Part shown: in pieces, positions 10,337-19,031 of the stretch
Layout of the letters: each line of letters begins with the position of its first letter
How positions within the stretch are numbered: the first letter of the stretch is position 1
From: Burkholderia sp. BCC0322
GTDB taxonomy: Bacteria > Pseudomonadota > Gammaproteobacteria > Burkholderiales > Burkholderiaceae
Direction of reading: 5' to 3'
Assembly: GCF_902833045.1 (NCBI RefSeq)
Contig: NZ_CADFDU010000010.1
Coordinates: 218,056-282,055 of the forward strand
DNA length: 64,000 nucleotides
Notes under the pieces: model-generated
Told to the model about the DNA's origin: nothing
The model's input: only the letters and a program-made list of their open reading frames with translations
The model's database searches: none
Translations under genes and position numbers: made by a program

Positions 10337-10594
10337 ATGAAACTGACGATCAAATACTTTGCAAGCATTCGCGAACAACTCGATCTCGACGAGGAAATCG
10401 TCGAGATCGATGCGCTCGAACTCTCCGTCGACGCGCTGCGCGACATGCTGGCCGCACGCGATGCGCGCAGCGCGGAAGCGCTGCGGATGGACCGGCCCGT
10501 GCGCGCGGCCGTCAATCTCGAGATGGTGACGGGGGGATTCGTCGTGCGGGAGGATAGCGAGGTGGCATTTTTTCCGCCGGTGACGGGCGGCTGA
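10337..10594 (+). CDS. moaD: molybdopterin synthase sulfur carrier subunit MoaD
   Basis: An 85-residue ubiquitin-like sulfur carrier. The C-terminal Gly-Gly (VTGG) is adenylylated and thiocarboxylated so that the protein can donate sulfur to MoaE. The start MKLTIKYFASIREQL and EVAFFPPVTGG are classic for the family. It is the last gene of the moe/moa run. The moaE-moaD order is the reverse of E. coli. Confidence 0.95.
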   Translation: MKLTIKYFASIREQLDLDEEIVEIDALELSVDALRDMLAARDARSAEALRMDRPVRAAVNLEMVTGGFVVREDSEVAFFPPVTGG

Positions 10595-10697
10595 CATCAT
10601 GGTGTGCCGGAAGGCACCCGGCATGACATCGATCGCCCGTTGCGATACGTGCGCATTGACGTCGCTTGTCAGCCGCTCGCGGCCCGGCTCGACAGGT

Positions 10698-10721
10698 AAA
10701 AAGCCGGCACAACGCCGGCTT
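10698..10721 (-). terminator. rho-independent terminator after the MocR gene
   Basis: Eight-base perfect stem AAGCCGGC / GCCGGCTT (10701-10708 and 10714-10721) around the loop ACAAC. Read on the minus strand the stem runs into a T-run (TTTTT). It lies about 35 bases past the stop of the minus-strand MocR gene and may also stop plus-strand transcripts from moaD. Confidence 0.85.
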
Positions 10722-10755
10722 CGTCGTCGAAACGCAAGATGCTGCTCCCGCCTGC

Positions 10756-12180
10756 TCACCGCATGCACGCCGAGGCCAGCTTGCCGACCGTGATCACCGC
10801 CTGCTCGATCTCCGGCGACCACGGGCTGCTGTAGTTCAGCCGGATGAAGTTCCGGTAGCTGTCCGTGATCGAGAACATGTAGCCGGGCCCGATCGTGATC
10901 CCCTGCTCCAGCGCGAGCTGGTACAGCCGCATCGCATCGACCGGCGCGGGCAGCTCGACCCACAGCACGTACCCGCCGGCCGGGCTCGAGATGCGCGTGC
11001 CTTCCGGGAAGAATCGCGACACCATCGCGCGCATCAGGTTCGCCTGCTGCGCATACGCCTTGCGAATCCGCCTCAGGTGATGCTCGTAGCCGTCGCGTTC
11101 GAGAAACTCCGCGATCGCGAGCTGCGGCAACGACGGCGTCGCGAGCGTGTTCAGGAATTTCAGCTTCTCGACCTGGTCACGATAGCGGCCCGGGAGCGCC
11201 CAGCCGATCCGGTACGCGGCCGTCAGGCTCTTCGAGAACGACGAACAATGCAGCACGATCCCGCTGCGGTCGTAGGACTTCAGCGAACTCGGATGCGCAT
11301 CGCCGAAATACAGTTCGTTGTACACGCCATTTTCGATCAGCGGCATCCCGGCCTTCGCGGCGAACTCGACCAGCTCGCGCTTGCGCTCGTCCGGCATCTG
11401 GAAGCCGAGCGGGTTCTGGAAGTTCGGCATCACCATGCACGCGGCGATCGGCTGCGACTTCGCAATCGCCGCCAGCGCCGCGATGTCGATCCCGTATTCC
11501 GGATGCGTCGCCACCTCGATCGCCTTCATCCCCATCCGCTCGATCGCGTGCAGCATCGCGTAGAACGTCGGCGATTCCACCGCGATCGTGTCGCCCGGCT
11601 TCGCGACGGCCTGCAGGCACAGGTTGATCGCCTCCGTCGCGCCGACCGTCACGATGATCTCGTTCGGGTCCACCGACATCCCGTTTTCCAGGTAGCGTCG
11701 CGCGATCTGCCGGATCAGCCGCGGATGCCCCGGCGGCAACCCGTCCGTCACGCCCCACAGCGACTTGTCGCGGCCGGCCGCATACGCGTAGCGGTTCAGC
11801 TTCTCGAACGGGAACAGGCTCGGGTCCGGATACGGCGAGCCGAGCGGCACCGCGTCGTCGGCGCCGATCGAGCGCAGCGTCGACAGCACCAGCCGGCTCA
11901 CGTCGACCGACGACGAGATCGCGATCGGCTTCGACGGCCGCAGCTCGCGCACCGGCGCATGGCCGTCGTCACGCCGCAGGTTCACGAAATAGCCCGACTG
12001 CGGCCGGCTTTCGAGCAACCCGCGGCTTTCCAGCAGCAGATACGCATGCAGCACGGTCGTGATGCTGATCCGGTGCTGCTGGCTCGCCTGCCGCACCGAC
12101 GGAATCCGGTCGCCGTGCCGGTACACGCCCTGGCGGATCAGGCGCTCGATGTCGTCCGCGAGTTTTTCATAGAGCTTCAT
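10756..12180 (-). CDS. MocR/GabR-type regulator (GntR HTH + aminotransferase domain)
   Basis: A 474-residue transcription factor. It has a winged helix at residues about 1-75 (ADDIERLIRQGVYRHGDRIPSVRQ) and a PLP-dependent fold type I aminotransferase-like domain. The PLP Lys lies in SSFSKSLTAAYRIGW, the binding Asn in PNFQNPLGFQMP, and the ligand-type Tyr in NGVYNELYFGD. ATG 12180 is preceded by GGGAGG, so upstream in-frame sequence is excluded. MocR proteins usually autoregulate and control PLP- or amino-acid-linked genes. Here nothing obvious is divergent nearby, so the target is unknown. A terminator hairpin follows the gene. Confidence 0.9.
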   Translation of the reverse strand: MKLYEKLADDIERLIRQGVYRHGDRIPSVRQASQQHRISITTVLHAYLLLESRGLLESRPQSGYFVNLRRDDGHAPVRELRPSKPIAISSSVDVSRLVLSTLRSIGADDAVPLGSPYPDPSLFPFEKLNRYAYAAGRDKSLWGVTDGLPPGHPRLIRQIARRYLENGMSVDPNEIIVTVGATEAINLCLQAVAKPGDTIAVESPTFYAMLHAIERMGMKAIEVATHPEYGIDIAALAAIAKSQPIAACMVMPNFQNPLGFQMPDERKRELVEFAAKAGMPLIENGVYNELYFGDAHPSSLKSYDRSGIVLHCSSFSKSLTAAYRIGWALPGRYRDQVEKLKFLNTLATPSLPQLAIAEFLERDGYEHHLRRIRKAYAQQANLMRAMVSRFFPEGTRISSPAGGYVLWVELPAPVDAMRLYQLALEQGITIGPGYMFSITDSYRNFIRLNYSSPWSPEIEQAVITVGKLASACMR

Positions 12181-12626
12181 CGCGCGCCTCCCGCCGGCCT
12201 GCGCCGCCGTGCCGCCCTGCCGCGCGCGTCCGGCACGCACGTGTTCTGCCCGCCGACCGGGCCGTCGTGATTCCTGATCTTTCCCTCCGGTTTTGCCTTT
12301 TCCATCGCATTGGCTCGCTCTTGAAGATGCGCCAACAGGGTTCCGGTACAACGGGATCTGCGGCACTGTGCACTTGATGATGGAATCTTAAGAGCAGAAC
12401 AGTTTGCGGCGAGAACACACATCGACCACGCGGACAAGAGTACAGTTCGGCGCGAATCGCGTATCGCGAGAAAACTGTACGTCTTATGAAACAGCTGGAC
12501 GGACGGGAGCCTTGCACGACATGGCCGGATCGTCCTGGAACGCCCGCCGCACGGCCTTTCGCCCGGCTGCATCAATTGGGGTGCAATACTGTGCGTCCGC
12601 ACGGTTTTCACTGCCGGAGTCAGACC
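12181..12626. other. 446-base intergenic region with regulatory repeats
   Basis: Divergent region between the MocR gene and the HTH fragment/DUF4132 pair. I see no gene. It contains the inverted repeat listed at 12440-12480 and a related CAGTTT stretch near 12400, consistent with a regulated promoter. Base composition is slightly less GC-rich than the flanking genes, as expected for promoter DNA. Confidence 0.5.
12440..12480. promoter_or_regulatory. inverted repeat GTACAGTT ... AACTGTAC
   Basis: Perfect 8-base arms at 12440-12447 and 12473-12480 are centred 33 bases apart, about three helical turns. This matches how dimeric regulators such as MocR proteins hold two half-sites on one DNA face. 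It lies about 260 bases upstream of the MocR start, so it could serve either divergent transcript. Regulator assignment is inference. Confidence 0.45.
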
Positions 12627-12740
12627 ATGCAATACACGATCGAACAGGCATCCGCCGTCGGCGGCATGATCCGCGCCGCCTGGAAAGTACAGAAACGGCG
12701 CCGGAACGACACGTCCGCCATGGAGACCGCGGATGACTGA
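12627..12740 (+). pseudogene. truncated Xre-type HTH fragment
   Basis: A 37-residue reading frame, MQYTIEQASAVGGMIRAAWKVQKR..., with ATG after GGAGT. The first 26 residues look like helix 1 of small Xre/HipB-like regulators, which typically begin with I-R-x-A-R-K-x-Q and continue through a helix-turn-helix. Here the rest of the HTH is missing and the chain stops after METADD. Its end overlaps the DUF4132 start by 8 bases. It may be a remnant kept as a leader peptide for the next gene. The family link rests on a short match, so it is moderate. Confidence 0.5.
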
Positions 12741-14910
12741 ACGCGCCCTCGTCGACCAGCTCGTCGCGCGGCTGACCGGCCGCACCGACCACCCGCACTT
12801 CACCGGCACGCCGATCGATCTGTCGACACTCGATGCGCACGGGCTCGGCACGGTCTGGCCCGCATTGCGCCGGGTCGAGCACGAGATCCTGGTGCGCGAC
12901 CAGGCGTTCGACGATCCGCGCGCCAAATTCGCGCGCTGGCTGCACGATCAAATCGATGCGCTCGGACTCGTGCCGCTCGTCGACGCCGATGCCGCGCTCG
13001 AACTGTTCCGCGACATCCCGGCCGGCGAGTGGAAACGCGCGCTGGATGAGTTACCCTGCCTCGACACCATGCCGTCGCCGGCGCTGCAAGCCGAACTCGC
13101 GCGCATTGCGGGCGAACCGGAGGAAGGCGACGTCCGCTCGGGATCCAGCACGTATGGCGTGTATGCGCTCGATCGGTTCGCCGGCCGCCGCGACTTCTCG
13201 GCGCGACGCGACGTGTATGCGCAAGCGCTGGCGGATTCGCCGTTTCGCGTGCGCGAACTCGACGTACTGCCTGAACTCGGGCCGGCCGCGCTGCTCGCGC
13301 TGGCCGCGACGAACGACGGCTACTTCGCGCCGAAGCGACTGTGGCTCGACCTCAGCGATCCCGCTGTCACGCTCGCGGAAGACGCCGCGTACGTCGCGTT
13401 CGCGCGCGACGCACTGACCGAAGCCGCGCGGCAGGTCGCGGCGCTCCATGCGGGTGCCGTGCCCTACGAGGCCGATCGCGCGTTCACGACCGACGACGCG
13501 CAGGTCGTCGCGCGCGCCGCGCGCGTGGCCGCCTATCGCGACGAAGCGTGGCTGCGCCCGCTGATCGGGCCGTTGCTGACCGGCGTGTGCGTCGCGCCGA
13601 CGGCCGCGAAGACTGCGCCGTCGCAATCGCTTGCGATCGCGCTCGGCCACGCGATCGAGACGATCCCGACACCCGAGAGCGTGCGTGCGCTACGCGATGC
13701 GCTCGCCATCGTGCGTCATGCCGGCGTGCAGAAGAAACTCGCGCGCAACCTGAAGCCGGCCGAACGCGCGCTCGGCGAGCGGCCGCACACCGCGCTGCGC
13801 ATGACGCTCGACGCGAAACCCGACAAGAAGCAGCTTGCGATGCTCGCCACGTGCATGGAAGCCGGCTTCTGGCAGTCGATGACGCTCAGCCGTGCCGAAT
13901 GGCGCGAGCGCCTCGTCGATGCGCCGGCCGGCGCGGCGTTCGCCACGCGCATGATCTGGCACGCGCGCGGCCCCGATGGGTCGACGCATTCGTTCATGCC
14001 GGACATCGCGAAAGGCAAGGTCGTGCTGCGCGACGTGGCCGGACACGCGATCGACCTCGCCGACGACAGCGAGATCAGGCTATGGCACCCGTTGCTGGCC
14101 GACGCGGACGAGCGACTCGCGTGGCAACGCGCGATCGTCGGTCGCACGCTGCGGCAACCGGTCAGGCAGGCCTTCCGCGAATACTACGTGCCGGCCGACG
14201 GCGACGCGCGGGCCAGCGAGTCCGCGATGTTCGAAGGCCACGTGCTGTCGAGCCGGCCGCTGATTGGCGTCGCGCGCCGCGAAGGCTGGTCGATCCGCGC
14301 GTACGACGACGGGCTCGTCCGCGAATTCGGCGACGTGCGCGCGACCTTCTTCGTCGATGCGCGGCTCTATCCGGGCTCGGAAAGCCACGGCACGTCGCGC
14401 CGGCTGCACTTCGAACGCCGCCACGACCAGCGCTGGGTGCCGCTGCCGATCGGCGAGATCGATCGTGTCGTGTTCTCGGAAGTGGCGCGTGCCGTCGACC
14501 TGCTCGTGAGCGTCGCCGCATTCGCGCTCGACGACGACGCGATGCGCGCGGCCGCCGCCGCACTCACGACCGACCCGGTGCGCCAGCGCGAACGCGAAGC
14601 GGAACGCTGGCAGCGCCTGAACCGGTTGTCGGAGATGCCGCTGGGCACGATGGCGCGGCATCGCCGGCACGTGCTGTCGCTCGTGTTCGCCGAGCCGGTG
14701 GCGCAAGGGAAGATGACGATCGACGAACGCCATGTGCGCGTCGGCGCGTGGTCGGTGCATTGCGCGACCGGGCGCGTGATGCGCGACGGCGAACCTGTCG
14801 AGCCCACGATCGAGCCGCCGCCGTCGCCGCTGCGCGCGGTGCCGTGGCTGCCTTACGACGAAGCGCTGCTGCAGCGGATCGTCGATGTGGTCGCCGGGTT
14901 GCTCGACTGA
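12733..14910 (+). CDS. DUF4132 domain-containing protein
   Basis: A 725-residue soluble protein. The middle-to-late region (about residues 410-500) reads like DUF4132: FATRMIWHARGPDG, then VVLRDVAGHAIDLADD, then IRLWHPLLADADERLAWQ and LRQPVRQAFREYY. Families with this domain (E. coli MolR/YehF relatives) have no settled function. The N-terminal part is helical, with HEAT-like spacing. The start overlaps the preceding HTH fragment (ATGACTGA), suggesting coupled translation. The convergent MocR pseudogene begins 10 bases after its stop. Confidence 0.75.
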   Translation: MTERALVDQLVARLTGRTDHPHFTGTPIDLSTLDAHGLGTVWPALRRVEHEILVRDQAFDDPRAKFARWLHDQIDALGLVPLVDADAALELFRDIPAGEWKRALDELPCLDTMPSPALQAELARIAGEPEEGDVRSGSSTYGVYALDRFAGRRDFSARRDVYAQALADSPFRVRELDVLPELGPAALLALAATNDGYFAPKRLWLDLSDPAVTLAEDAAYVAFARDALTEAARQVAALHAGAVPYEADRAFTTDDAQVVARAARVAAYRDEAWLRPLIGPLLTGVCVAPTAAKTAPSQSLAIALGHAIETIPTPESVRALRDALAIVRHAGVQKKLARNLKPAERALGERPHTALRMTLDAKPDKKQLAMLATCMEAGFWQSMTLSRAEWRERLVDAPAGAAFATRMIWHARGPDGSTHSFMPDIAKGKVVLRDVAGHAIDLADDSEIRLWHPLLADADERLAWQRAIVGRTLRQPVRQAFREYYVPADGDARASESAMFEGHVLSSRPLIGVARREGWSIRAYDDGLVREFGDVRATFFVDARLYPGSESHGTSRRLHFERRHDQRWVPLPIGEIDRVVFSEVARAVDLLVSVAAFALDDDAMRAAAAALTTDPVRQREREAERWQRLNRLSEMPLGTMARHRRHVLSLVFAEPVAQGKMTIDERHVRVGAWSVHCATGRVMRDGEPVEPTIEPPPSPLRAVPWLPYDEALLQRIVDVVAGLLD

Positions 14911-14920
14911 ACGGCCGCCG

Positions 14921-16402
14921 TCAGATCGAACCGAACAGCGCGCGCGGCCGGTCTTTCAACGTGCCGGCGAGAATCCGCAGGCCGTTGACGAGTTCGTCGC
15001 GCGTGGCCGGGCACGCGAGGTTGATGCGCACGCCGTGCTCGATTTCCGCGCGATCGACCGCGAACGTCGACGACGGCATCACGATCACGCCGCGCGCCTT
15101 CGCATTCGCGGCGAAGTCGTCGGCCCGCCACGGCGGCGGCAGACGCAGCCACACGAACATGCAGGCCGGATCGGATTTCAGCTGCCCGACGGGCAGCAGT
15201 TCCCGCGCGAGATCGACGCGCGCGCGAATCTCCGCGAGTTGCGCGCCCATGATCCGCTCGGCGGTGCCGTTCTCGATCCACACCGTCGCGATCAGCATCG
15301 ACGTGGGGGCCGGCATCCATGCCGTCGTGCGCACCGCTTCCGCGCACAGCGCGACGCTGTCGCGCGGGCAGCTCAGGTAGCCGAGGCGCAGCCCCGGCGC
15401 GAGGATCTTCGACGTCGCGCCGATATGGAACGTCAGCTCCGGGCACAGCCCCGCGATCGCCGGCAGCCGGTCGCGCACGAGCGGGCCGTATACATCGTCC
15501 TCGATGATCGTCACGTGATGACGCCGCGCGATGTCGACGAGCGCCATCCGGCGCGCCAGGCTCATCGTCGTCACGGTCGGGTTCTGCAGGTTCGGCACGA
15601 CGAAGATCGCCTTGACCGGCATGCGCTCGCAGATCCGCTCGATCTCGTCGGGCAGCAGGCCGTCGTCATCGGAAGGCGCGCTGACGATCTCGAATTGAAA
15701 CACCGGCGCGAGCGCCTTGAGCCCGTAATACGTGAGGCGATCGGCGACGATCACGCCGTCGGTGCCGATCAGGCTGTTGAGCACCGCGTACAGCCCGTGC
15801 TGCGCACCGCTCGTGACGACCACCTAGTCGCTCGACGGCGCGAAGCCGGGCGCGGCAAGCCACTGTGCGCCGGCCGCGCGCGCCCAGTCCGGGCCCTGCG
15901 GCGGCTGGTATTCCTGCAGCGCGGCAAAACGCGGATCGTTCGGCAGCGTGGCGAACGTCTGCGCGAGGCTCGCGAGAAATTCGCCGGTCGCCGGACGGTT
16001 CACGGTCAGGTCGAGCACGCCGTTGCCCGCCGCGAGCGACGCGCGGGCCGGCGCGATGCTCGGCATCGCGCCGCCGGTGACGAGCGAGCCGCGGCGCTTG
16101 CTGCCGATCACGAGGCCGCGCAGCTGCAACTCCTTGTACGCGCGGGACACGGTCGACACGTTGATCCCGAGTTCGGTCGCGAGCTGGCGTTGCGGCGGCA
16201 GGCGGCTGCCCGGCGGATACATGCCGTTGCGGATTTCCGCCTCGATCGAGCTCGATACCTCGACATAAGTCGGCCGCTTCGCCGGTGCCGGCAGGCTGCT
16301 ATCCCGCTCGCCGGAAAGTTTGTCTGATGCCATTTGTCGCCCGTGACCACACAAAAAGCGTTTGTCTGCCATTTTGACCTGCCCAGCGATTGTATCCGAC
16401 AT
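14921..16402 (-). pseudogene. MocR-type regulator interrupted by an in-frame amber codon
   Basis: Two frames in perfect register make one 493-codon MocR gene. The 5' part (16402-15827) has the winged helix: YVEVSSSIEAEIRNG, LPPQRQLATELGINVSTVSRAYKEL. The 3' part (15823-14921) has the aminotransferase-like domain, with VVVTSGAQHGLYAVLN at its start and the PLP Lys in GATSKILAPGLRLGYLS. Codon 193 (15824-15826) is TAG, exactly where relatives usually have D-Q-V-V-V-T-S-G-A, so CAG to TAG is the simplest change. It is divergent from the flavoprotein gene at 16565, its likely target. Either recent inactivation, suppression or a sequencing error would explain this. Confidence 0.85.
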
Positions 16403-16472
16403 CCCCTTCCCGTCAAACGTCAGTCCAAATATCCGTTGAATCGAGTAGTTGAGATCGGGTAAACACTAACAC

Positions 16473-16538
16473 CACACAATCTCATTTTGATTGCACACAA
16501 AAATTTGCTGTGTGATTCTTTATCTCAACTTTGTGTGA
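16473..16538. promoter_or_regulatory. four-copy CACACAA/TTGTGTG operator array
   Basis: CACACAA occurs at 16473-16479 and 16494-16500 (21 bases apart). The inverted form TGTGTGA occurs at 16509-16515 and 16532-16538 (23 bases apart), the second extended to TTTGTGTGA. The array fills the gap between the divergent MocR gene and the flavoprotein gene. Spaced direct repeats plus an inverted partner are what GabR/PdxR-like MocR dimers bind. One further CACACAA lies at 16348-16354, inside the regulator's 5' end. Confidence 0.65.
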
Positions 16539-16564
16539 CTCATGTGGACCGGAGGAGATGCGTC

Positions 16565-17794
16565 ATGGCGAACGTCGCCATCGTGGGTGCAGGCTTCATC
16601 GGGCTCGGCGCGGCGGCATGGCTGCAGCGCGACGGGCATCGCGTGACGCTGTTCGATCCGGCCGGCGTCGGCCAGGGCGCGTCGTTCGGCAATGCCGCGA
16701 CGTTCGCGCCGTATGGCTGCGTGCCGGTGAACGGCCCGTCGGTGTTCCGCAACCTCCCCCATTTCCTGTTCGCCGCCGACAGCCCGCTGCGCATCCGCTG
16801 GCCGTACCTGCTGCACGGCGCGCCGTGGCTCGCGCGGTTCCTGCTCGCATCGACGCCCGGGCGCCACGCACGCAGCGCGACCGCGCTGGCCGCGCTGCTG
16901 TCGCGCGCCGCCGACGGCTATGCGCCGTTGCTGGGCACCGCGCGGCTCGCGGCGTTCGTGCGGCCGCGCGAATGCCTGTACCTGTACGCGCGGCAGGCGT
17001 CGTTCGACGCCGCGCAGCCGTCGCTCGCGCTGCGGCGCCGGCTCGGCGTGCCGTTCGAGACGCTCGACGCCAGCGCGATCCGCCAGCTCGAACCCGCACT
17101 CGCGCCGATCTTCACGCGCGGCGTGCGGTTCGCCGGAAGCTGGCATTTCTCCGATCCGGGCGGCTTTCTCGGCGAACTGTTCGCGCACCTCGCCACCGGC
17201 GGCGCGACGCTCGAACGCGCGCGGGTCGACCGGATCGAGCCCGCCGGTGACGGCGTGAACGTGCATGCAGGCGGCGCCGCGCGCGCGTTCGATCATGTCG
17301 TGATTGCCGCCGGCGCACGCTCGCGCGCCTTCGCGGCCGCGTGCGGCGACGCGGTGCCGCTCGATACCGAGCGCGGCTATCACGTGCAGTTCGGCGCGCA
17401 TGAACCGATCGTCACGAGGCCGGTCGGCTGGGCCGAGCGCGGCTTCTACATGACGCCGCTCGACGAAGGGCTGCGCGCGGCCGGCACCGTCGAACTCGGC
17501 GGCTTCGACGCGCCGATGAATCCGTCGCTCGTCGCGCTGCTCACGCGTTCCGCACGCGAAGCCGTGCCGTCGCTCGGCACCCCGACGCGCAGCTGGCTCG
17601 GCTTCCGGCCGACGCTGCCGGACGGCGTGCCCGTCATTGGCCGCGCGCGGCGCAGCGCGCGCGTGATCCATGCATTCGGCCATCAGCATCTCGGCGTGAC
17701 GCTCGCCGGCATCACCGGGCAAATCGTCGCCGACCTCGTCGCCCAGCGCGCACCGCCGCTGGACCTCACGCCGTACCGGGCCGCGCGATTCTGA
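16565..17794 (+). CDS. FAD-dependent amino acid oxidase/dehydrogenase (DadA-like)
   Basis: A 409-residue flavoprotein of the DAO family. The Rossmann FAD motif is VAIVGAGFIGLGAAAWLQ at residues 4-21 with the acidic strand-2 end at DGHRVTLFD. The C-terminal GYxxxxG-like closure is AFGHQHLGVTLAGITGQIVADL, typical of D-amino-acid dehydrogenases (DadA). It probably oxidises an amino acid or imino acid at the membrane face, feeding the quinone pool. The specific substrate is unknown. ATG 16565 follows GGAGGAG. The periplasmic binding protein gene begins 36 bases later, and a MocR gene is divergent, which suits an amino-acid-derived inducer. Confidence 0.85.
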   Translation: MANVAIVGAGFIGLGAAAWLQRDGHRVTLFDPAGVGQGASFGNAATFAPYGCVPVNGPSVFRNLPHFLFAADSPLRIRWPYLLHGAPWLARFLLASTPGRHARSATALAALLSRAADGYAPLLGTARLAAFVRPRECLYLYARQASFDAAQPSLALRRRLGVPFETLDASAIRQLEPALAPIFTRGVRFAGSWHFSDPGGFLGELFAHLATGGATLERARVDRIEPAGDGVNVHAGGAARAFDHVVIAAGARSRAFAAACGDAVPLDTERGYHVQFGAHEPIVTRPVGWAERGFYMTPLDEGLRAAGTVELGGFDAPMNPSLVALLTRSAREAVPSLGTPTRSWLGFRPTLPDGVPVIGRARRSARVIHAFGHQHLGVTLAGITGQIVADLVAQRAPPLDLTPYRAARF

Positions 17795-17830
17795 CGCGCG
17801 CCGCGACTTCCACCCCTGCAAGGAGGCATC

Positions 17831-18982
17831 ATGAATCGTCGTAACTGGCTGGCATGGCTGGCGCTCTGTTCGATCGGCACGGTCGCCGCATCCGCGCACG
17901 CCGCGGATCCGGAAACCATCAGGATCGGCTTCGCCGGCCCGCTGACGGGGCCCGTCGCGCGCGTCGGCAAGGATCTGCAATACGGTGCGCAACTCGCGCT
18001 CGACGAAGAGAACGCGAAACATCCGACCGTGGGCGGCAAGCCCGTGCGCTTCGTGCTCGACGTGCAGGACGACCAGGCCGATCCGCGCATCGCGATCCAG
18101 GTCGCGCAGAAGCTCGTCGACGACGGCGTGGTCGGCGTGGTCGGCCACTACAACTCGGGCTGCAGCATTCCCGCATCGGCCGTCTACCGGCAGGCGAACG
18201 TCGCGATGATCACGCCGGGCTCGACCAATCCGCAGCTGACGATGCAGGGCTTCAAGAACGTGTTCCGCACGATGGGGCACGACGGCGTCGGCGGCGTGGT
18301 GGCCGGCCGCTTCGCGGTCGAGCAGTTGAAGGCGAAGCGGATCGGCATCATCGACGATCGCACCGCGTTCGGGCAGGGGCTCGCGGACGCGTTCGAGAAA
18401 GGCGTGAAGGACGCGCACGGCAGCGTCGTCGATCGCGAATACACGAACGACAAGGCCGTCGATTTTCGCGGCATCCTGACGACGATGAAGAGTAACAACA
18501 TCGACCTGCTGTTCTTCGGCGGGCTCGACGAACAGGGTGCGATGCTCGTCAAGCAGATGCGCTCGCTCGGCATCCGTGCGCAACTGTTCGGCGCCGGCGC
18601 ATTGAAAAGCAACGCATTCCTGACGATTGCCGGCAGCTCGGGCGAAGGCACGCAGGATCTCGAACCGGGGCCGGCGCTCGACAAGCTGCCGTCGGCCGTC
18701 GCGTTCGCGCAGCGCTACAAGGCGCGCTTCAACCAGGACGTCGAACTGTATGCGCCGTTCGCGTACGACGCGGCGCTCGCGATGATCGCCGCCATTCACA
18801 AGGCCGATTCGACCGATCGCGGCAAGATCGTCGCGAGCCTGCCCGGCGTATCGGTCACCGGCGTGACCGGGAAGATCTCGTTCGACGCGCGCGGCGACCT
18901 GATCAAGCCGCCGTACACGCTGTTCCGCGTCGAACAGGGGCAGTGGCACAGCATCCGCACGGTCGGCGGCGCGTCGAACTGA
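17831..18982 (+). CDS. branched-chain amino acid-type ABC transporter substrate-binding protein
   Basis: A 383-residue periplasmic protein of the LivJ/LivK family. It has a signal peptide at residues 1-24 (LAWLALCSIGTVAASAHA|A) and then the family start ETIRIGFAGPLTGPVARVGKD. VGVVGHYNSGCSIPASAVY and MITPGSTNPQLT line the ligand cleft, where the Ser/Thr residues bind the amino acid carboxylate. No permease or ATPase genes are next to it, so it must share a transporter encoded elsewhere. It forms a short operon with the preceding flavoprotein, which suggests uptake of that enzyme's substrate. Confidence 0.9.
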   Translation: MNRRNWLAWLALCSIGTVAASAHAADPETIRIGFAGPLTGPVARVGKDLQYGAQLALDEENAKHPTVGGKPVRFVLDVQDDQADPRIAIQVAQKLVDDGVVGVVGHYNSGCSIPASAVYRQANVAMITPGSTNPQLTMQGFKNVFRTMGHDGVGGVVAGRFAVEQLKAKRIGIIDDRTAFGQGLADAFEKGVKDAHGSVVDREYTNDKAVDFRGILTTMKSNNIDLLFFGGLDEQGAMLVKQMRSLGIRAQLFGAGALKSNAFLTIAGSSGEGTQDLEPGPALDKLPSAVAFAQRYKARFNQDVELYAPFAYDAALAMIAAIHKADSTDRGKIVASLPGVSVTGVTGKISFDARGDLIKPPYTLFRVEQGQWHSIRTVGGASN

Positions 18983-18999
18983 TCGACGCCGAGCAGCCG

Positions 19000-19031
19000 G
19001 CAGCAGGCGGCGTCACCGCGCCGCCTGCTGC
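19000..19031. terminator. bidirectional hairpin between convergent genes
   Basis: A 13-base perfect stem, GCAGCAGGCGGCG (19000-19012) and CGCCGCCTGCTGC (19019-19031), with a 6-base loop. It lies 18 bases past the binding-protein stop and includes the last codons of the convergent minus-strand gene. There is no strong T-run, so efficiency is uncertain. Confidence 0.6.

Noticed and set aside
16520-18949. An 809-codon minus-strand frame
   Set aside because: Antisense to the flavoprotein and binding-protein genes, with composition typical of high-GC shadow frames.
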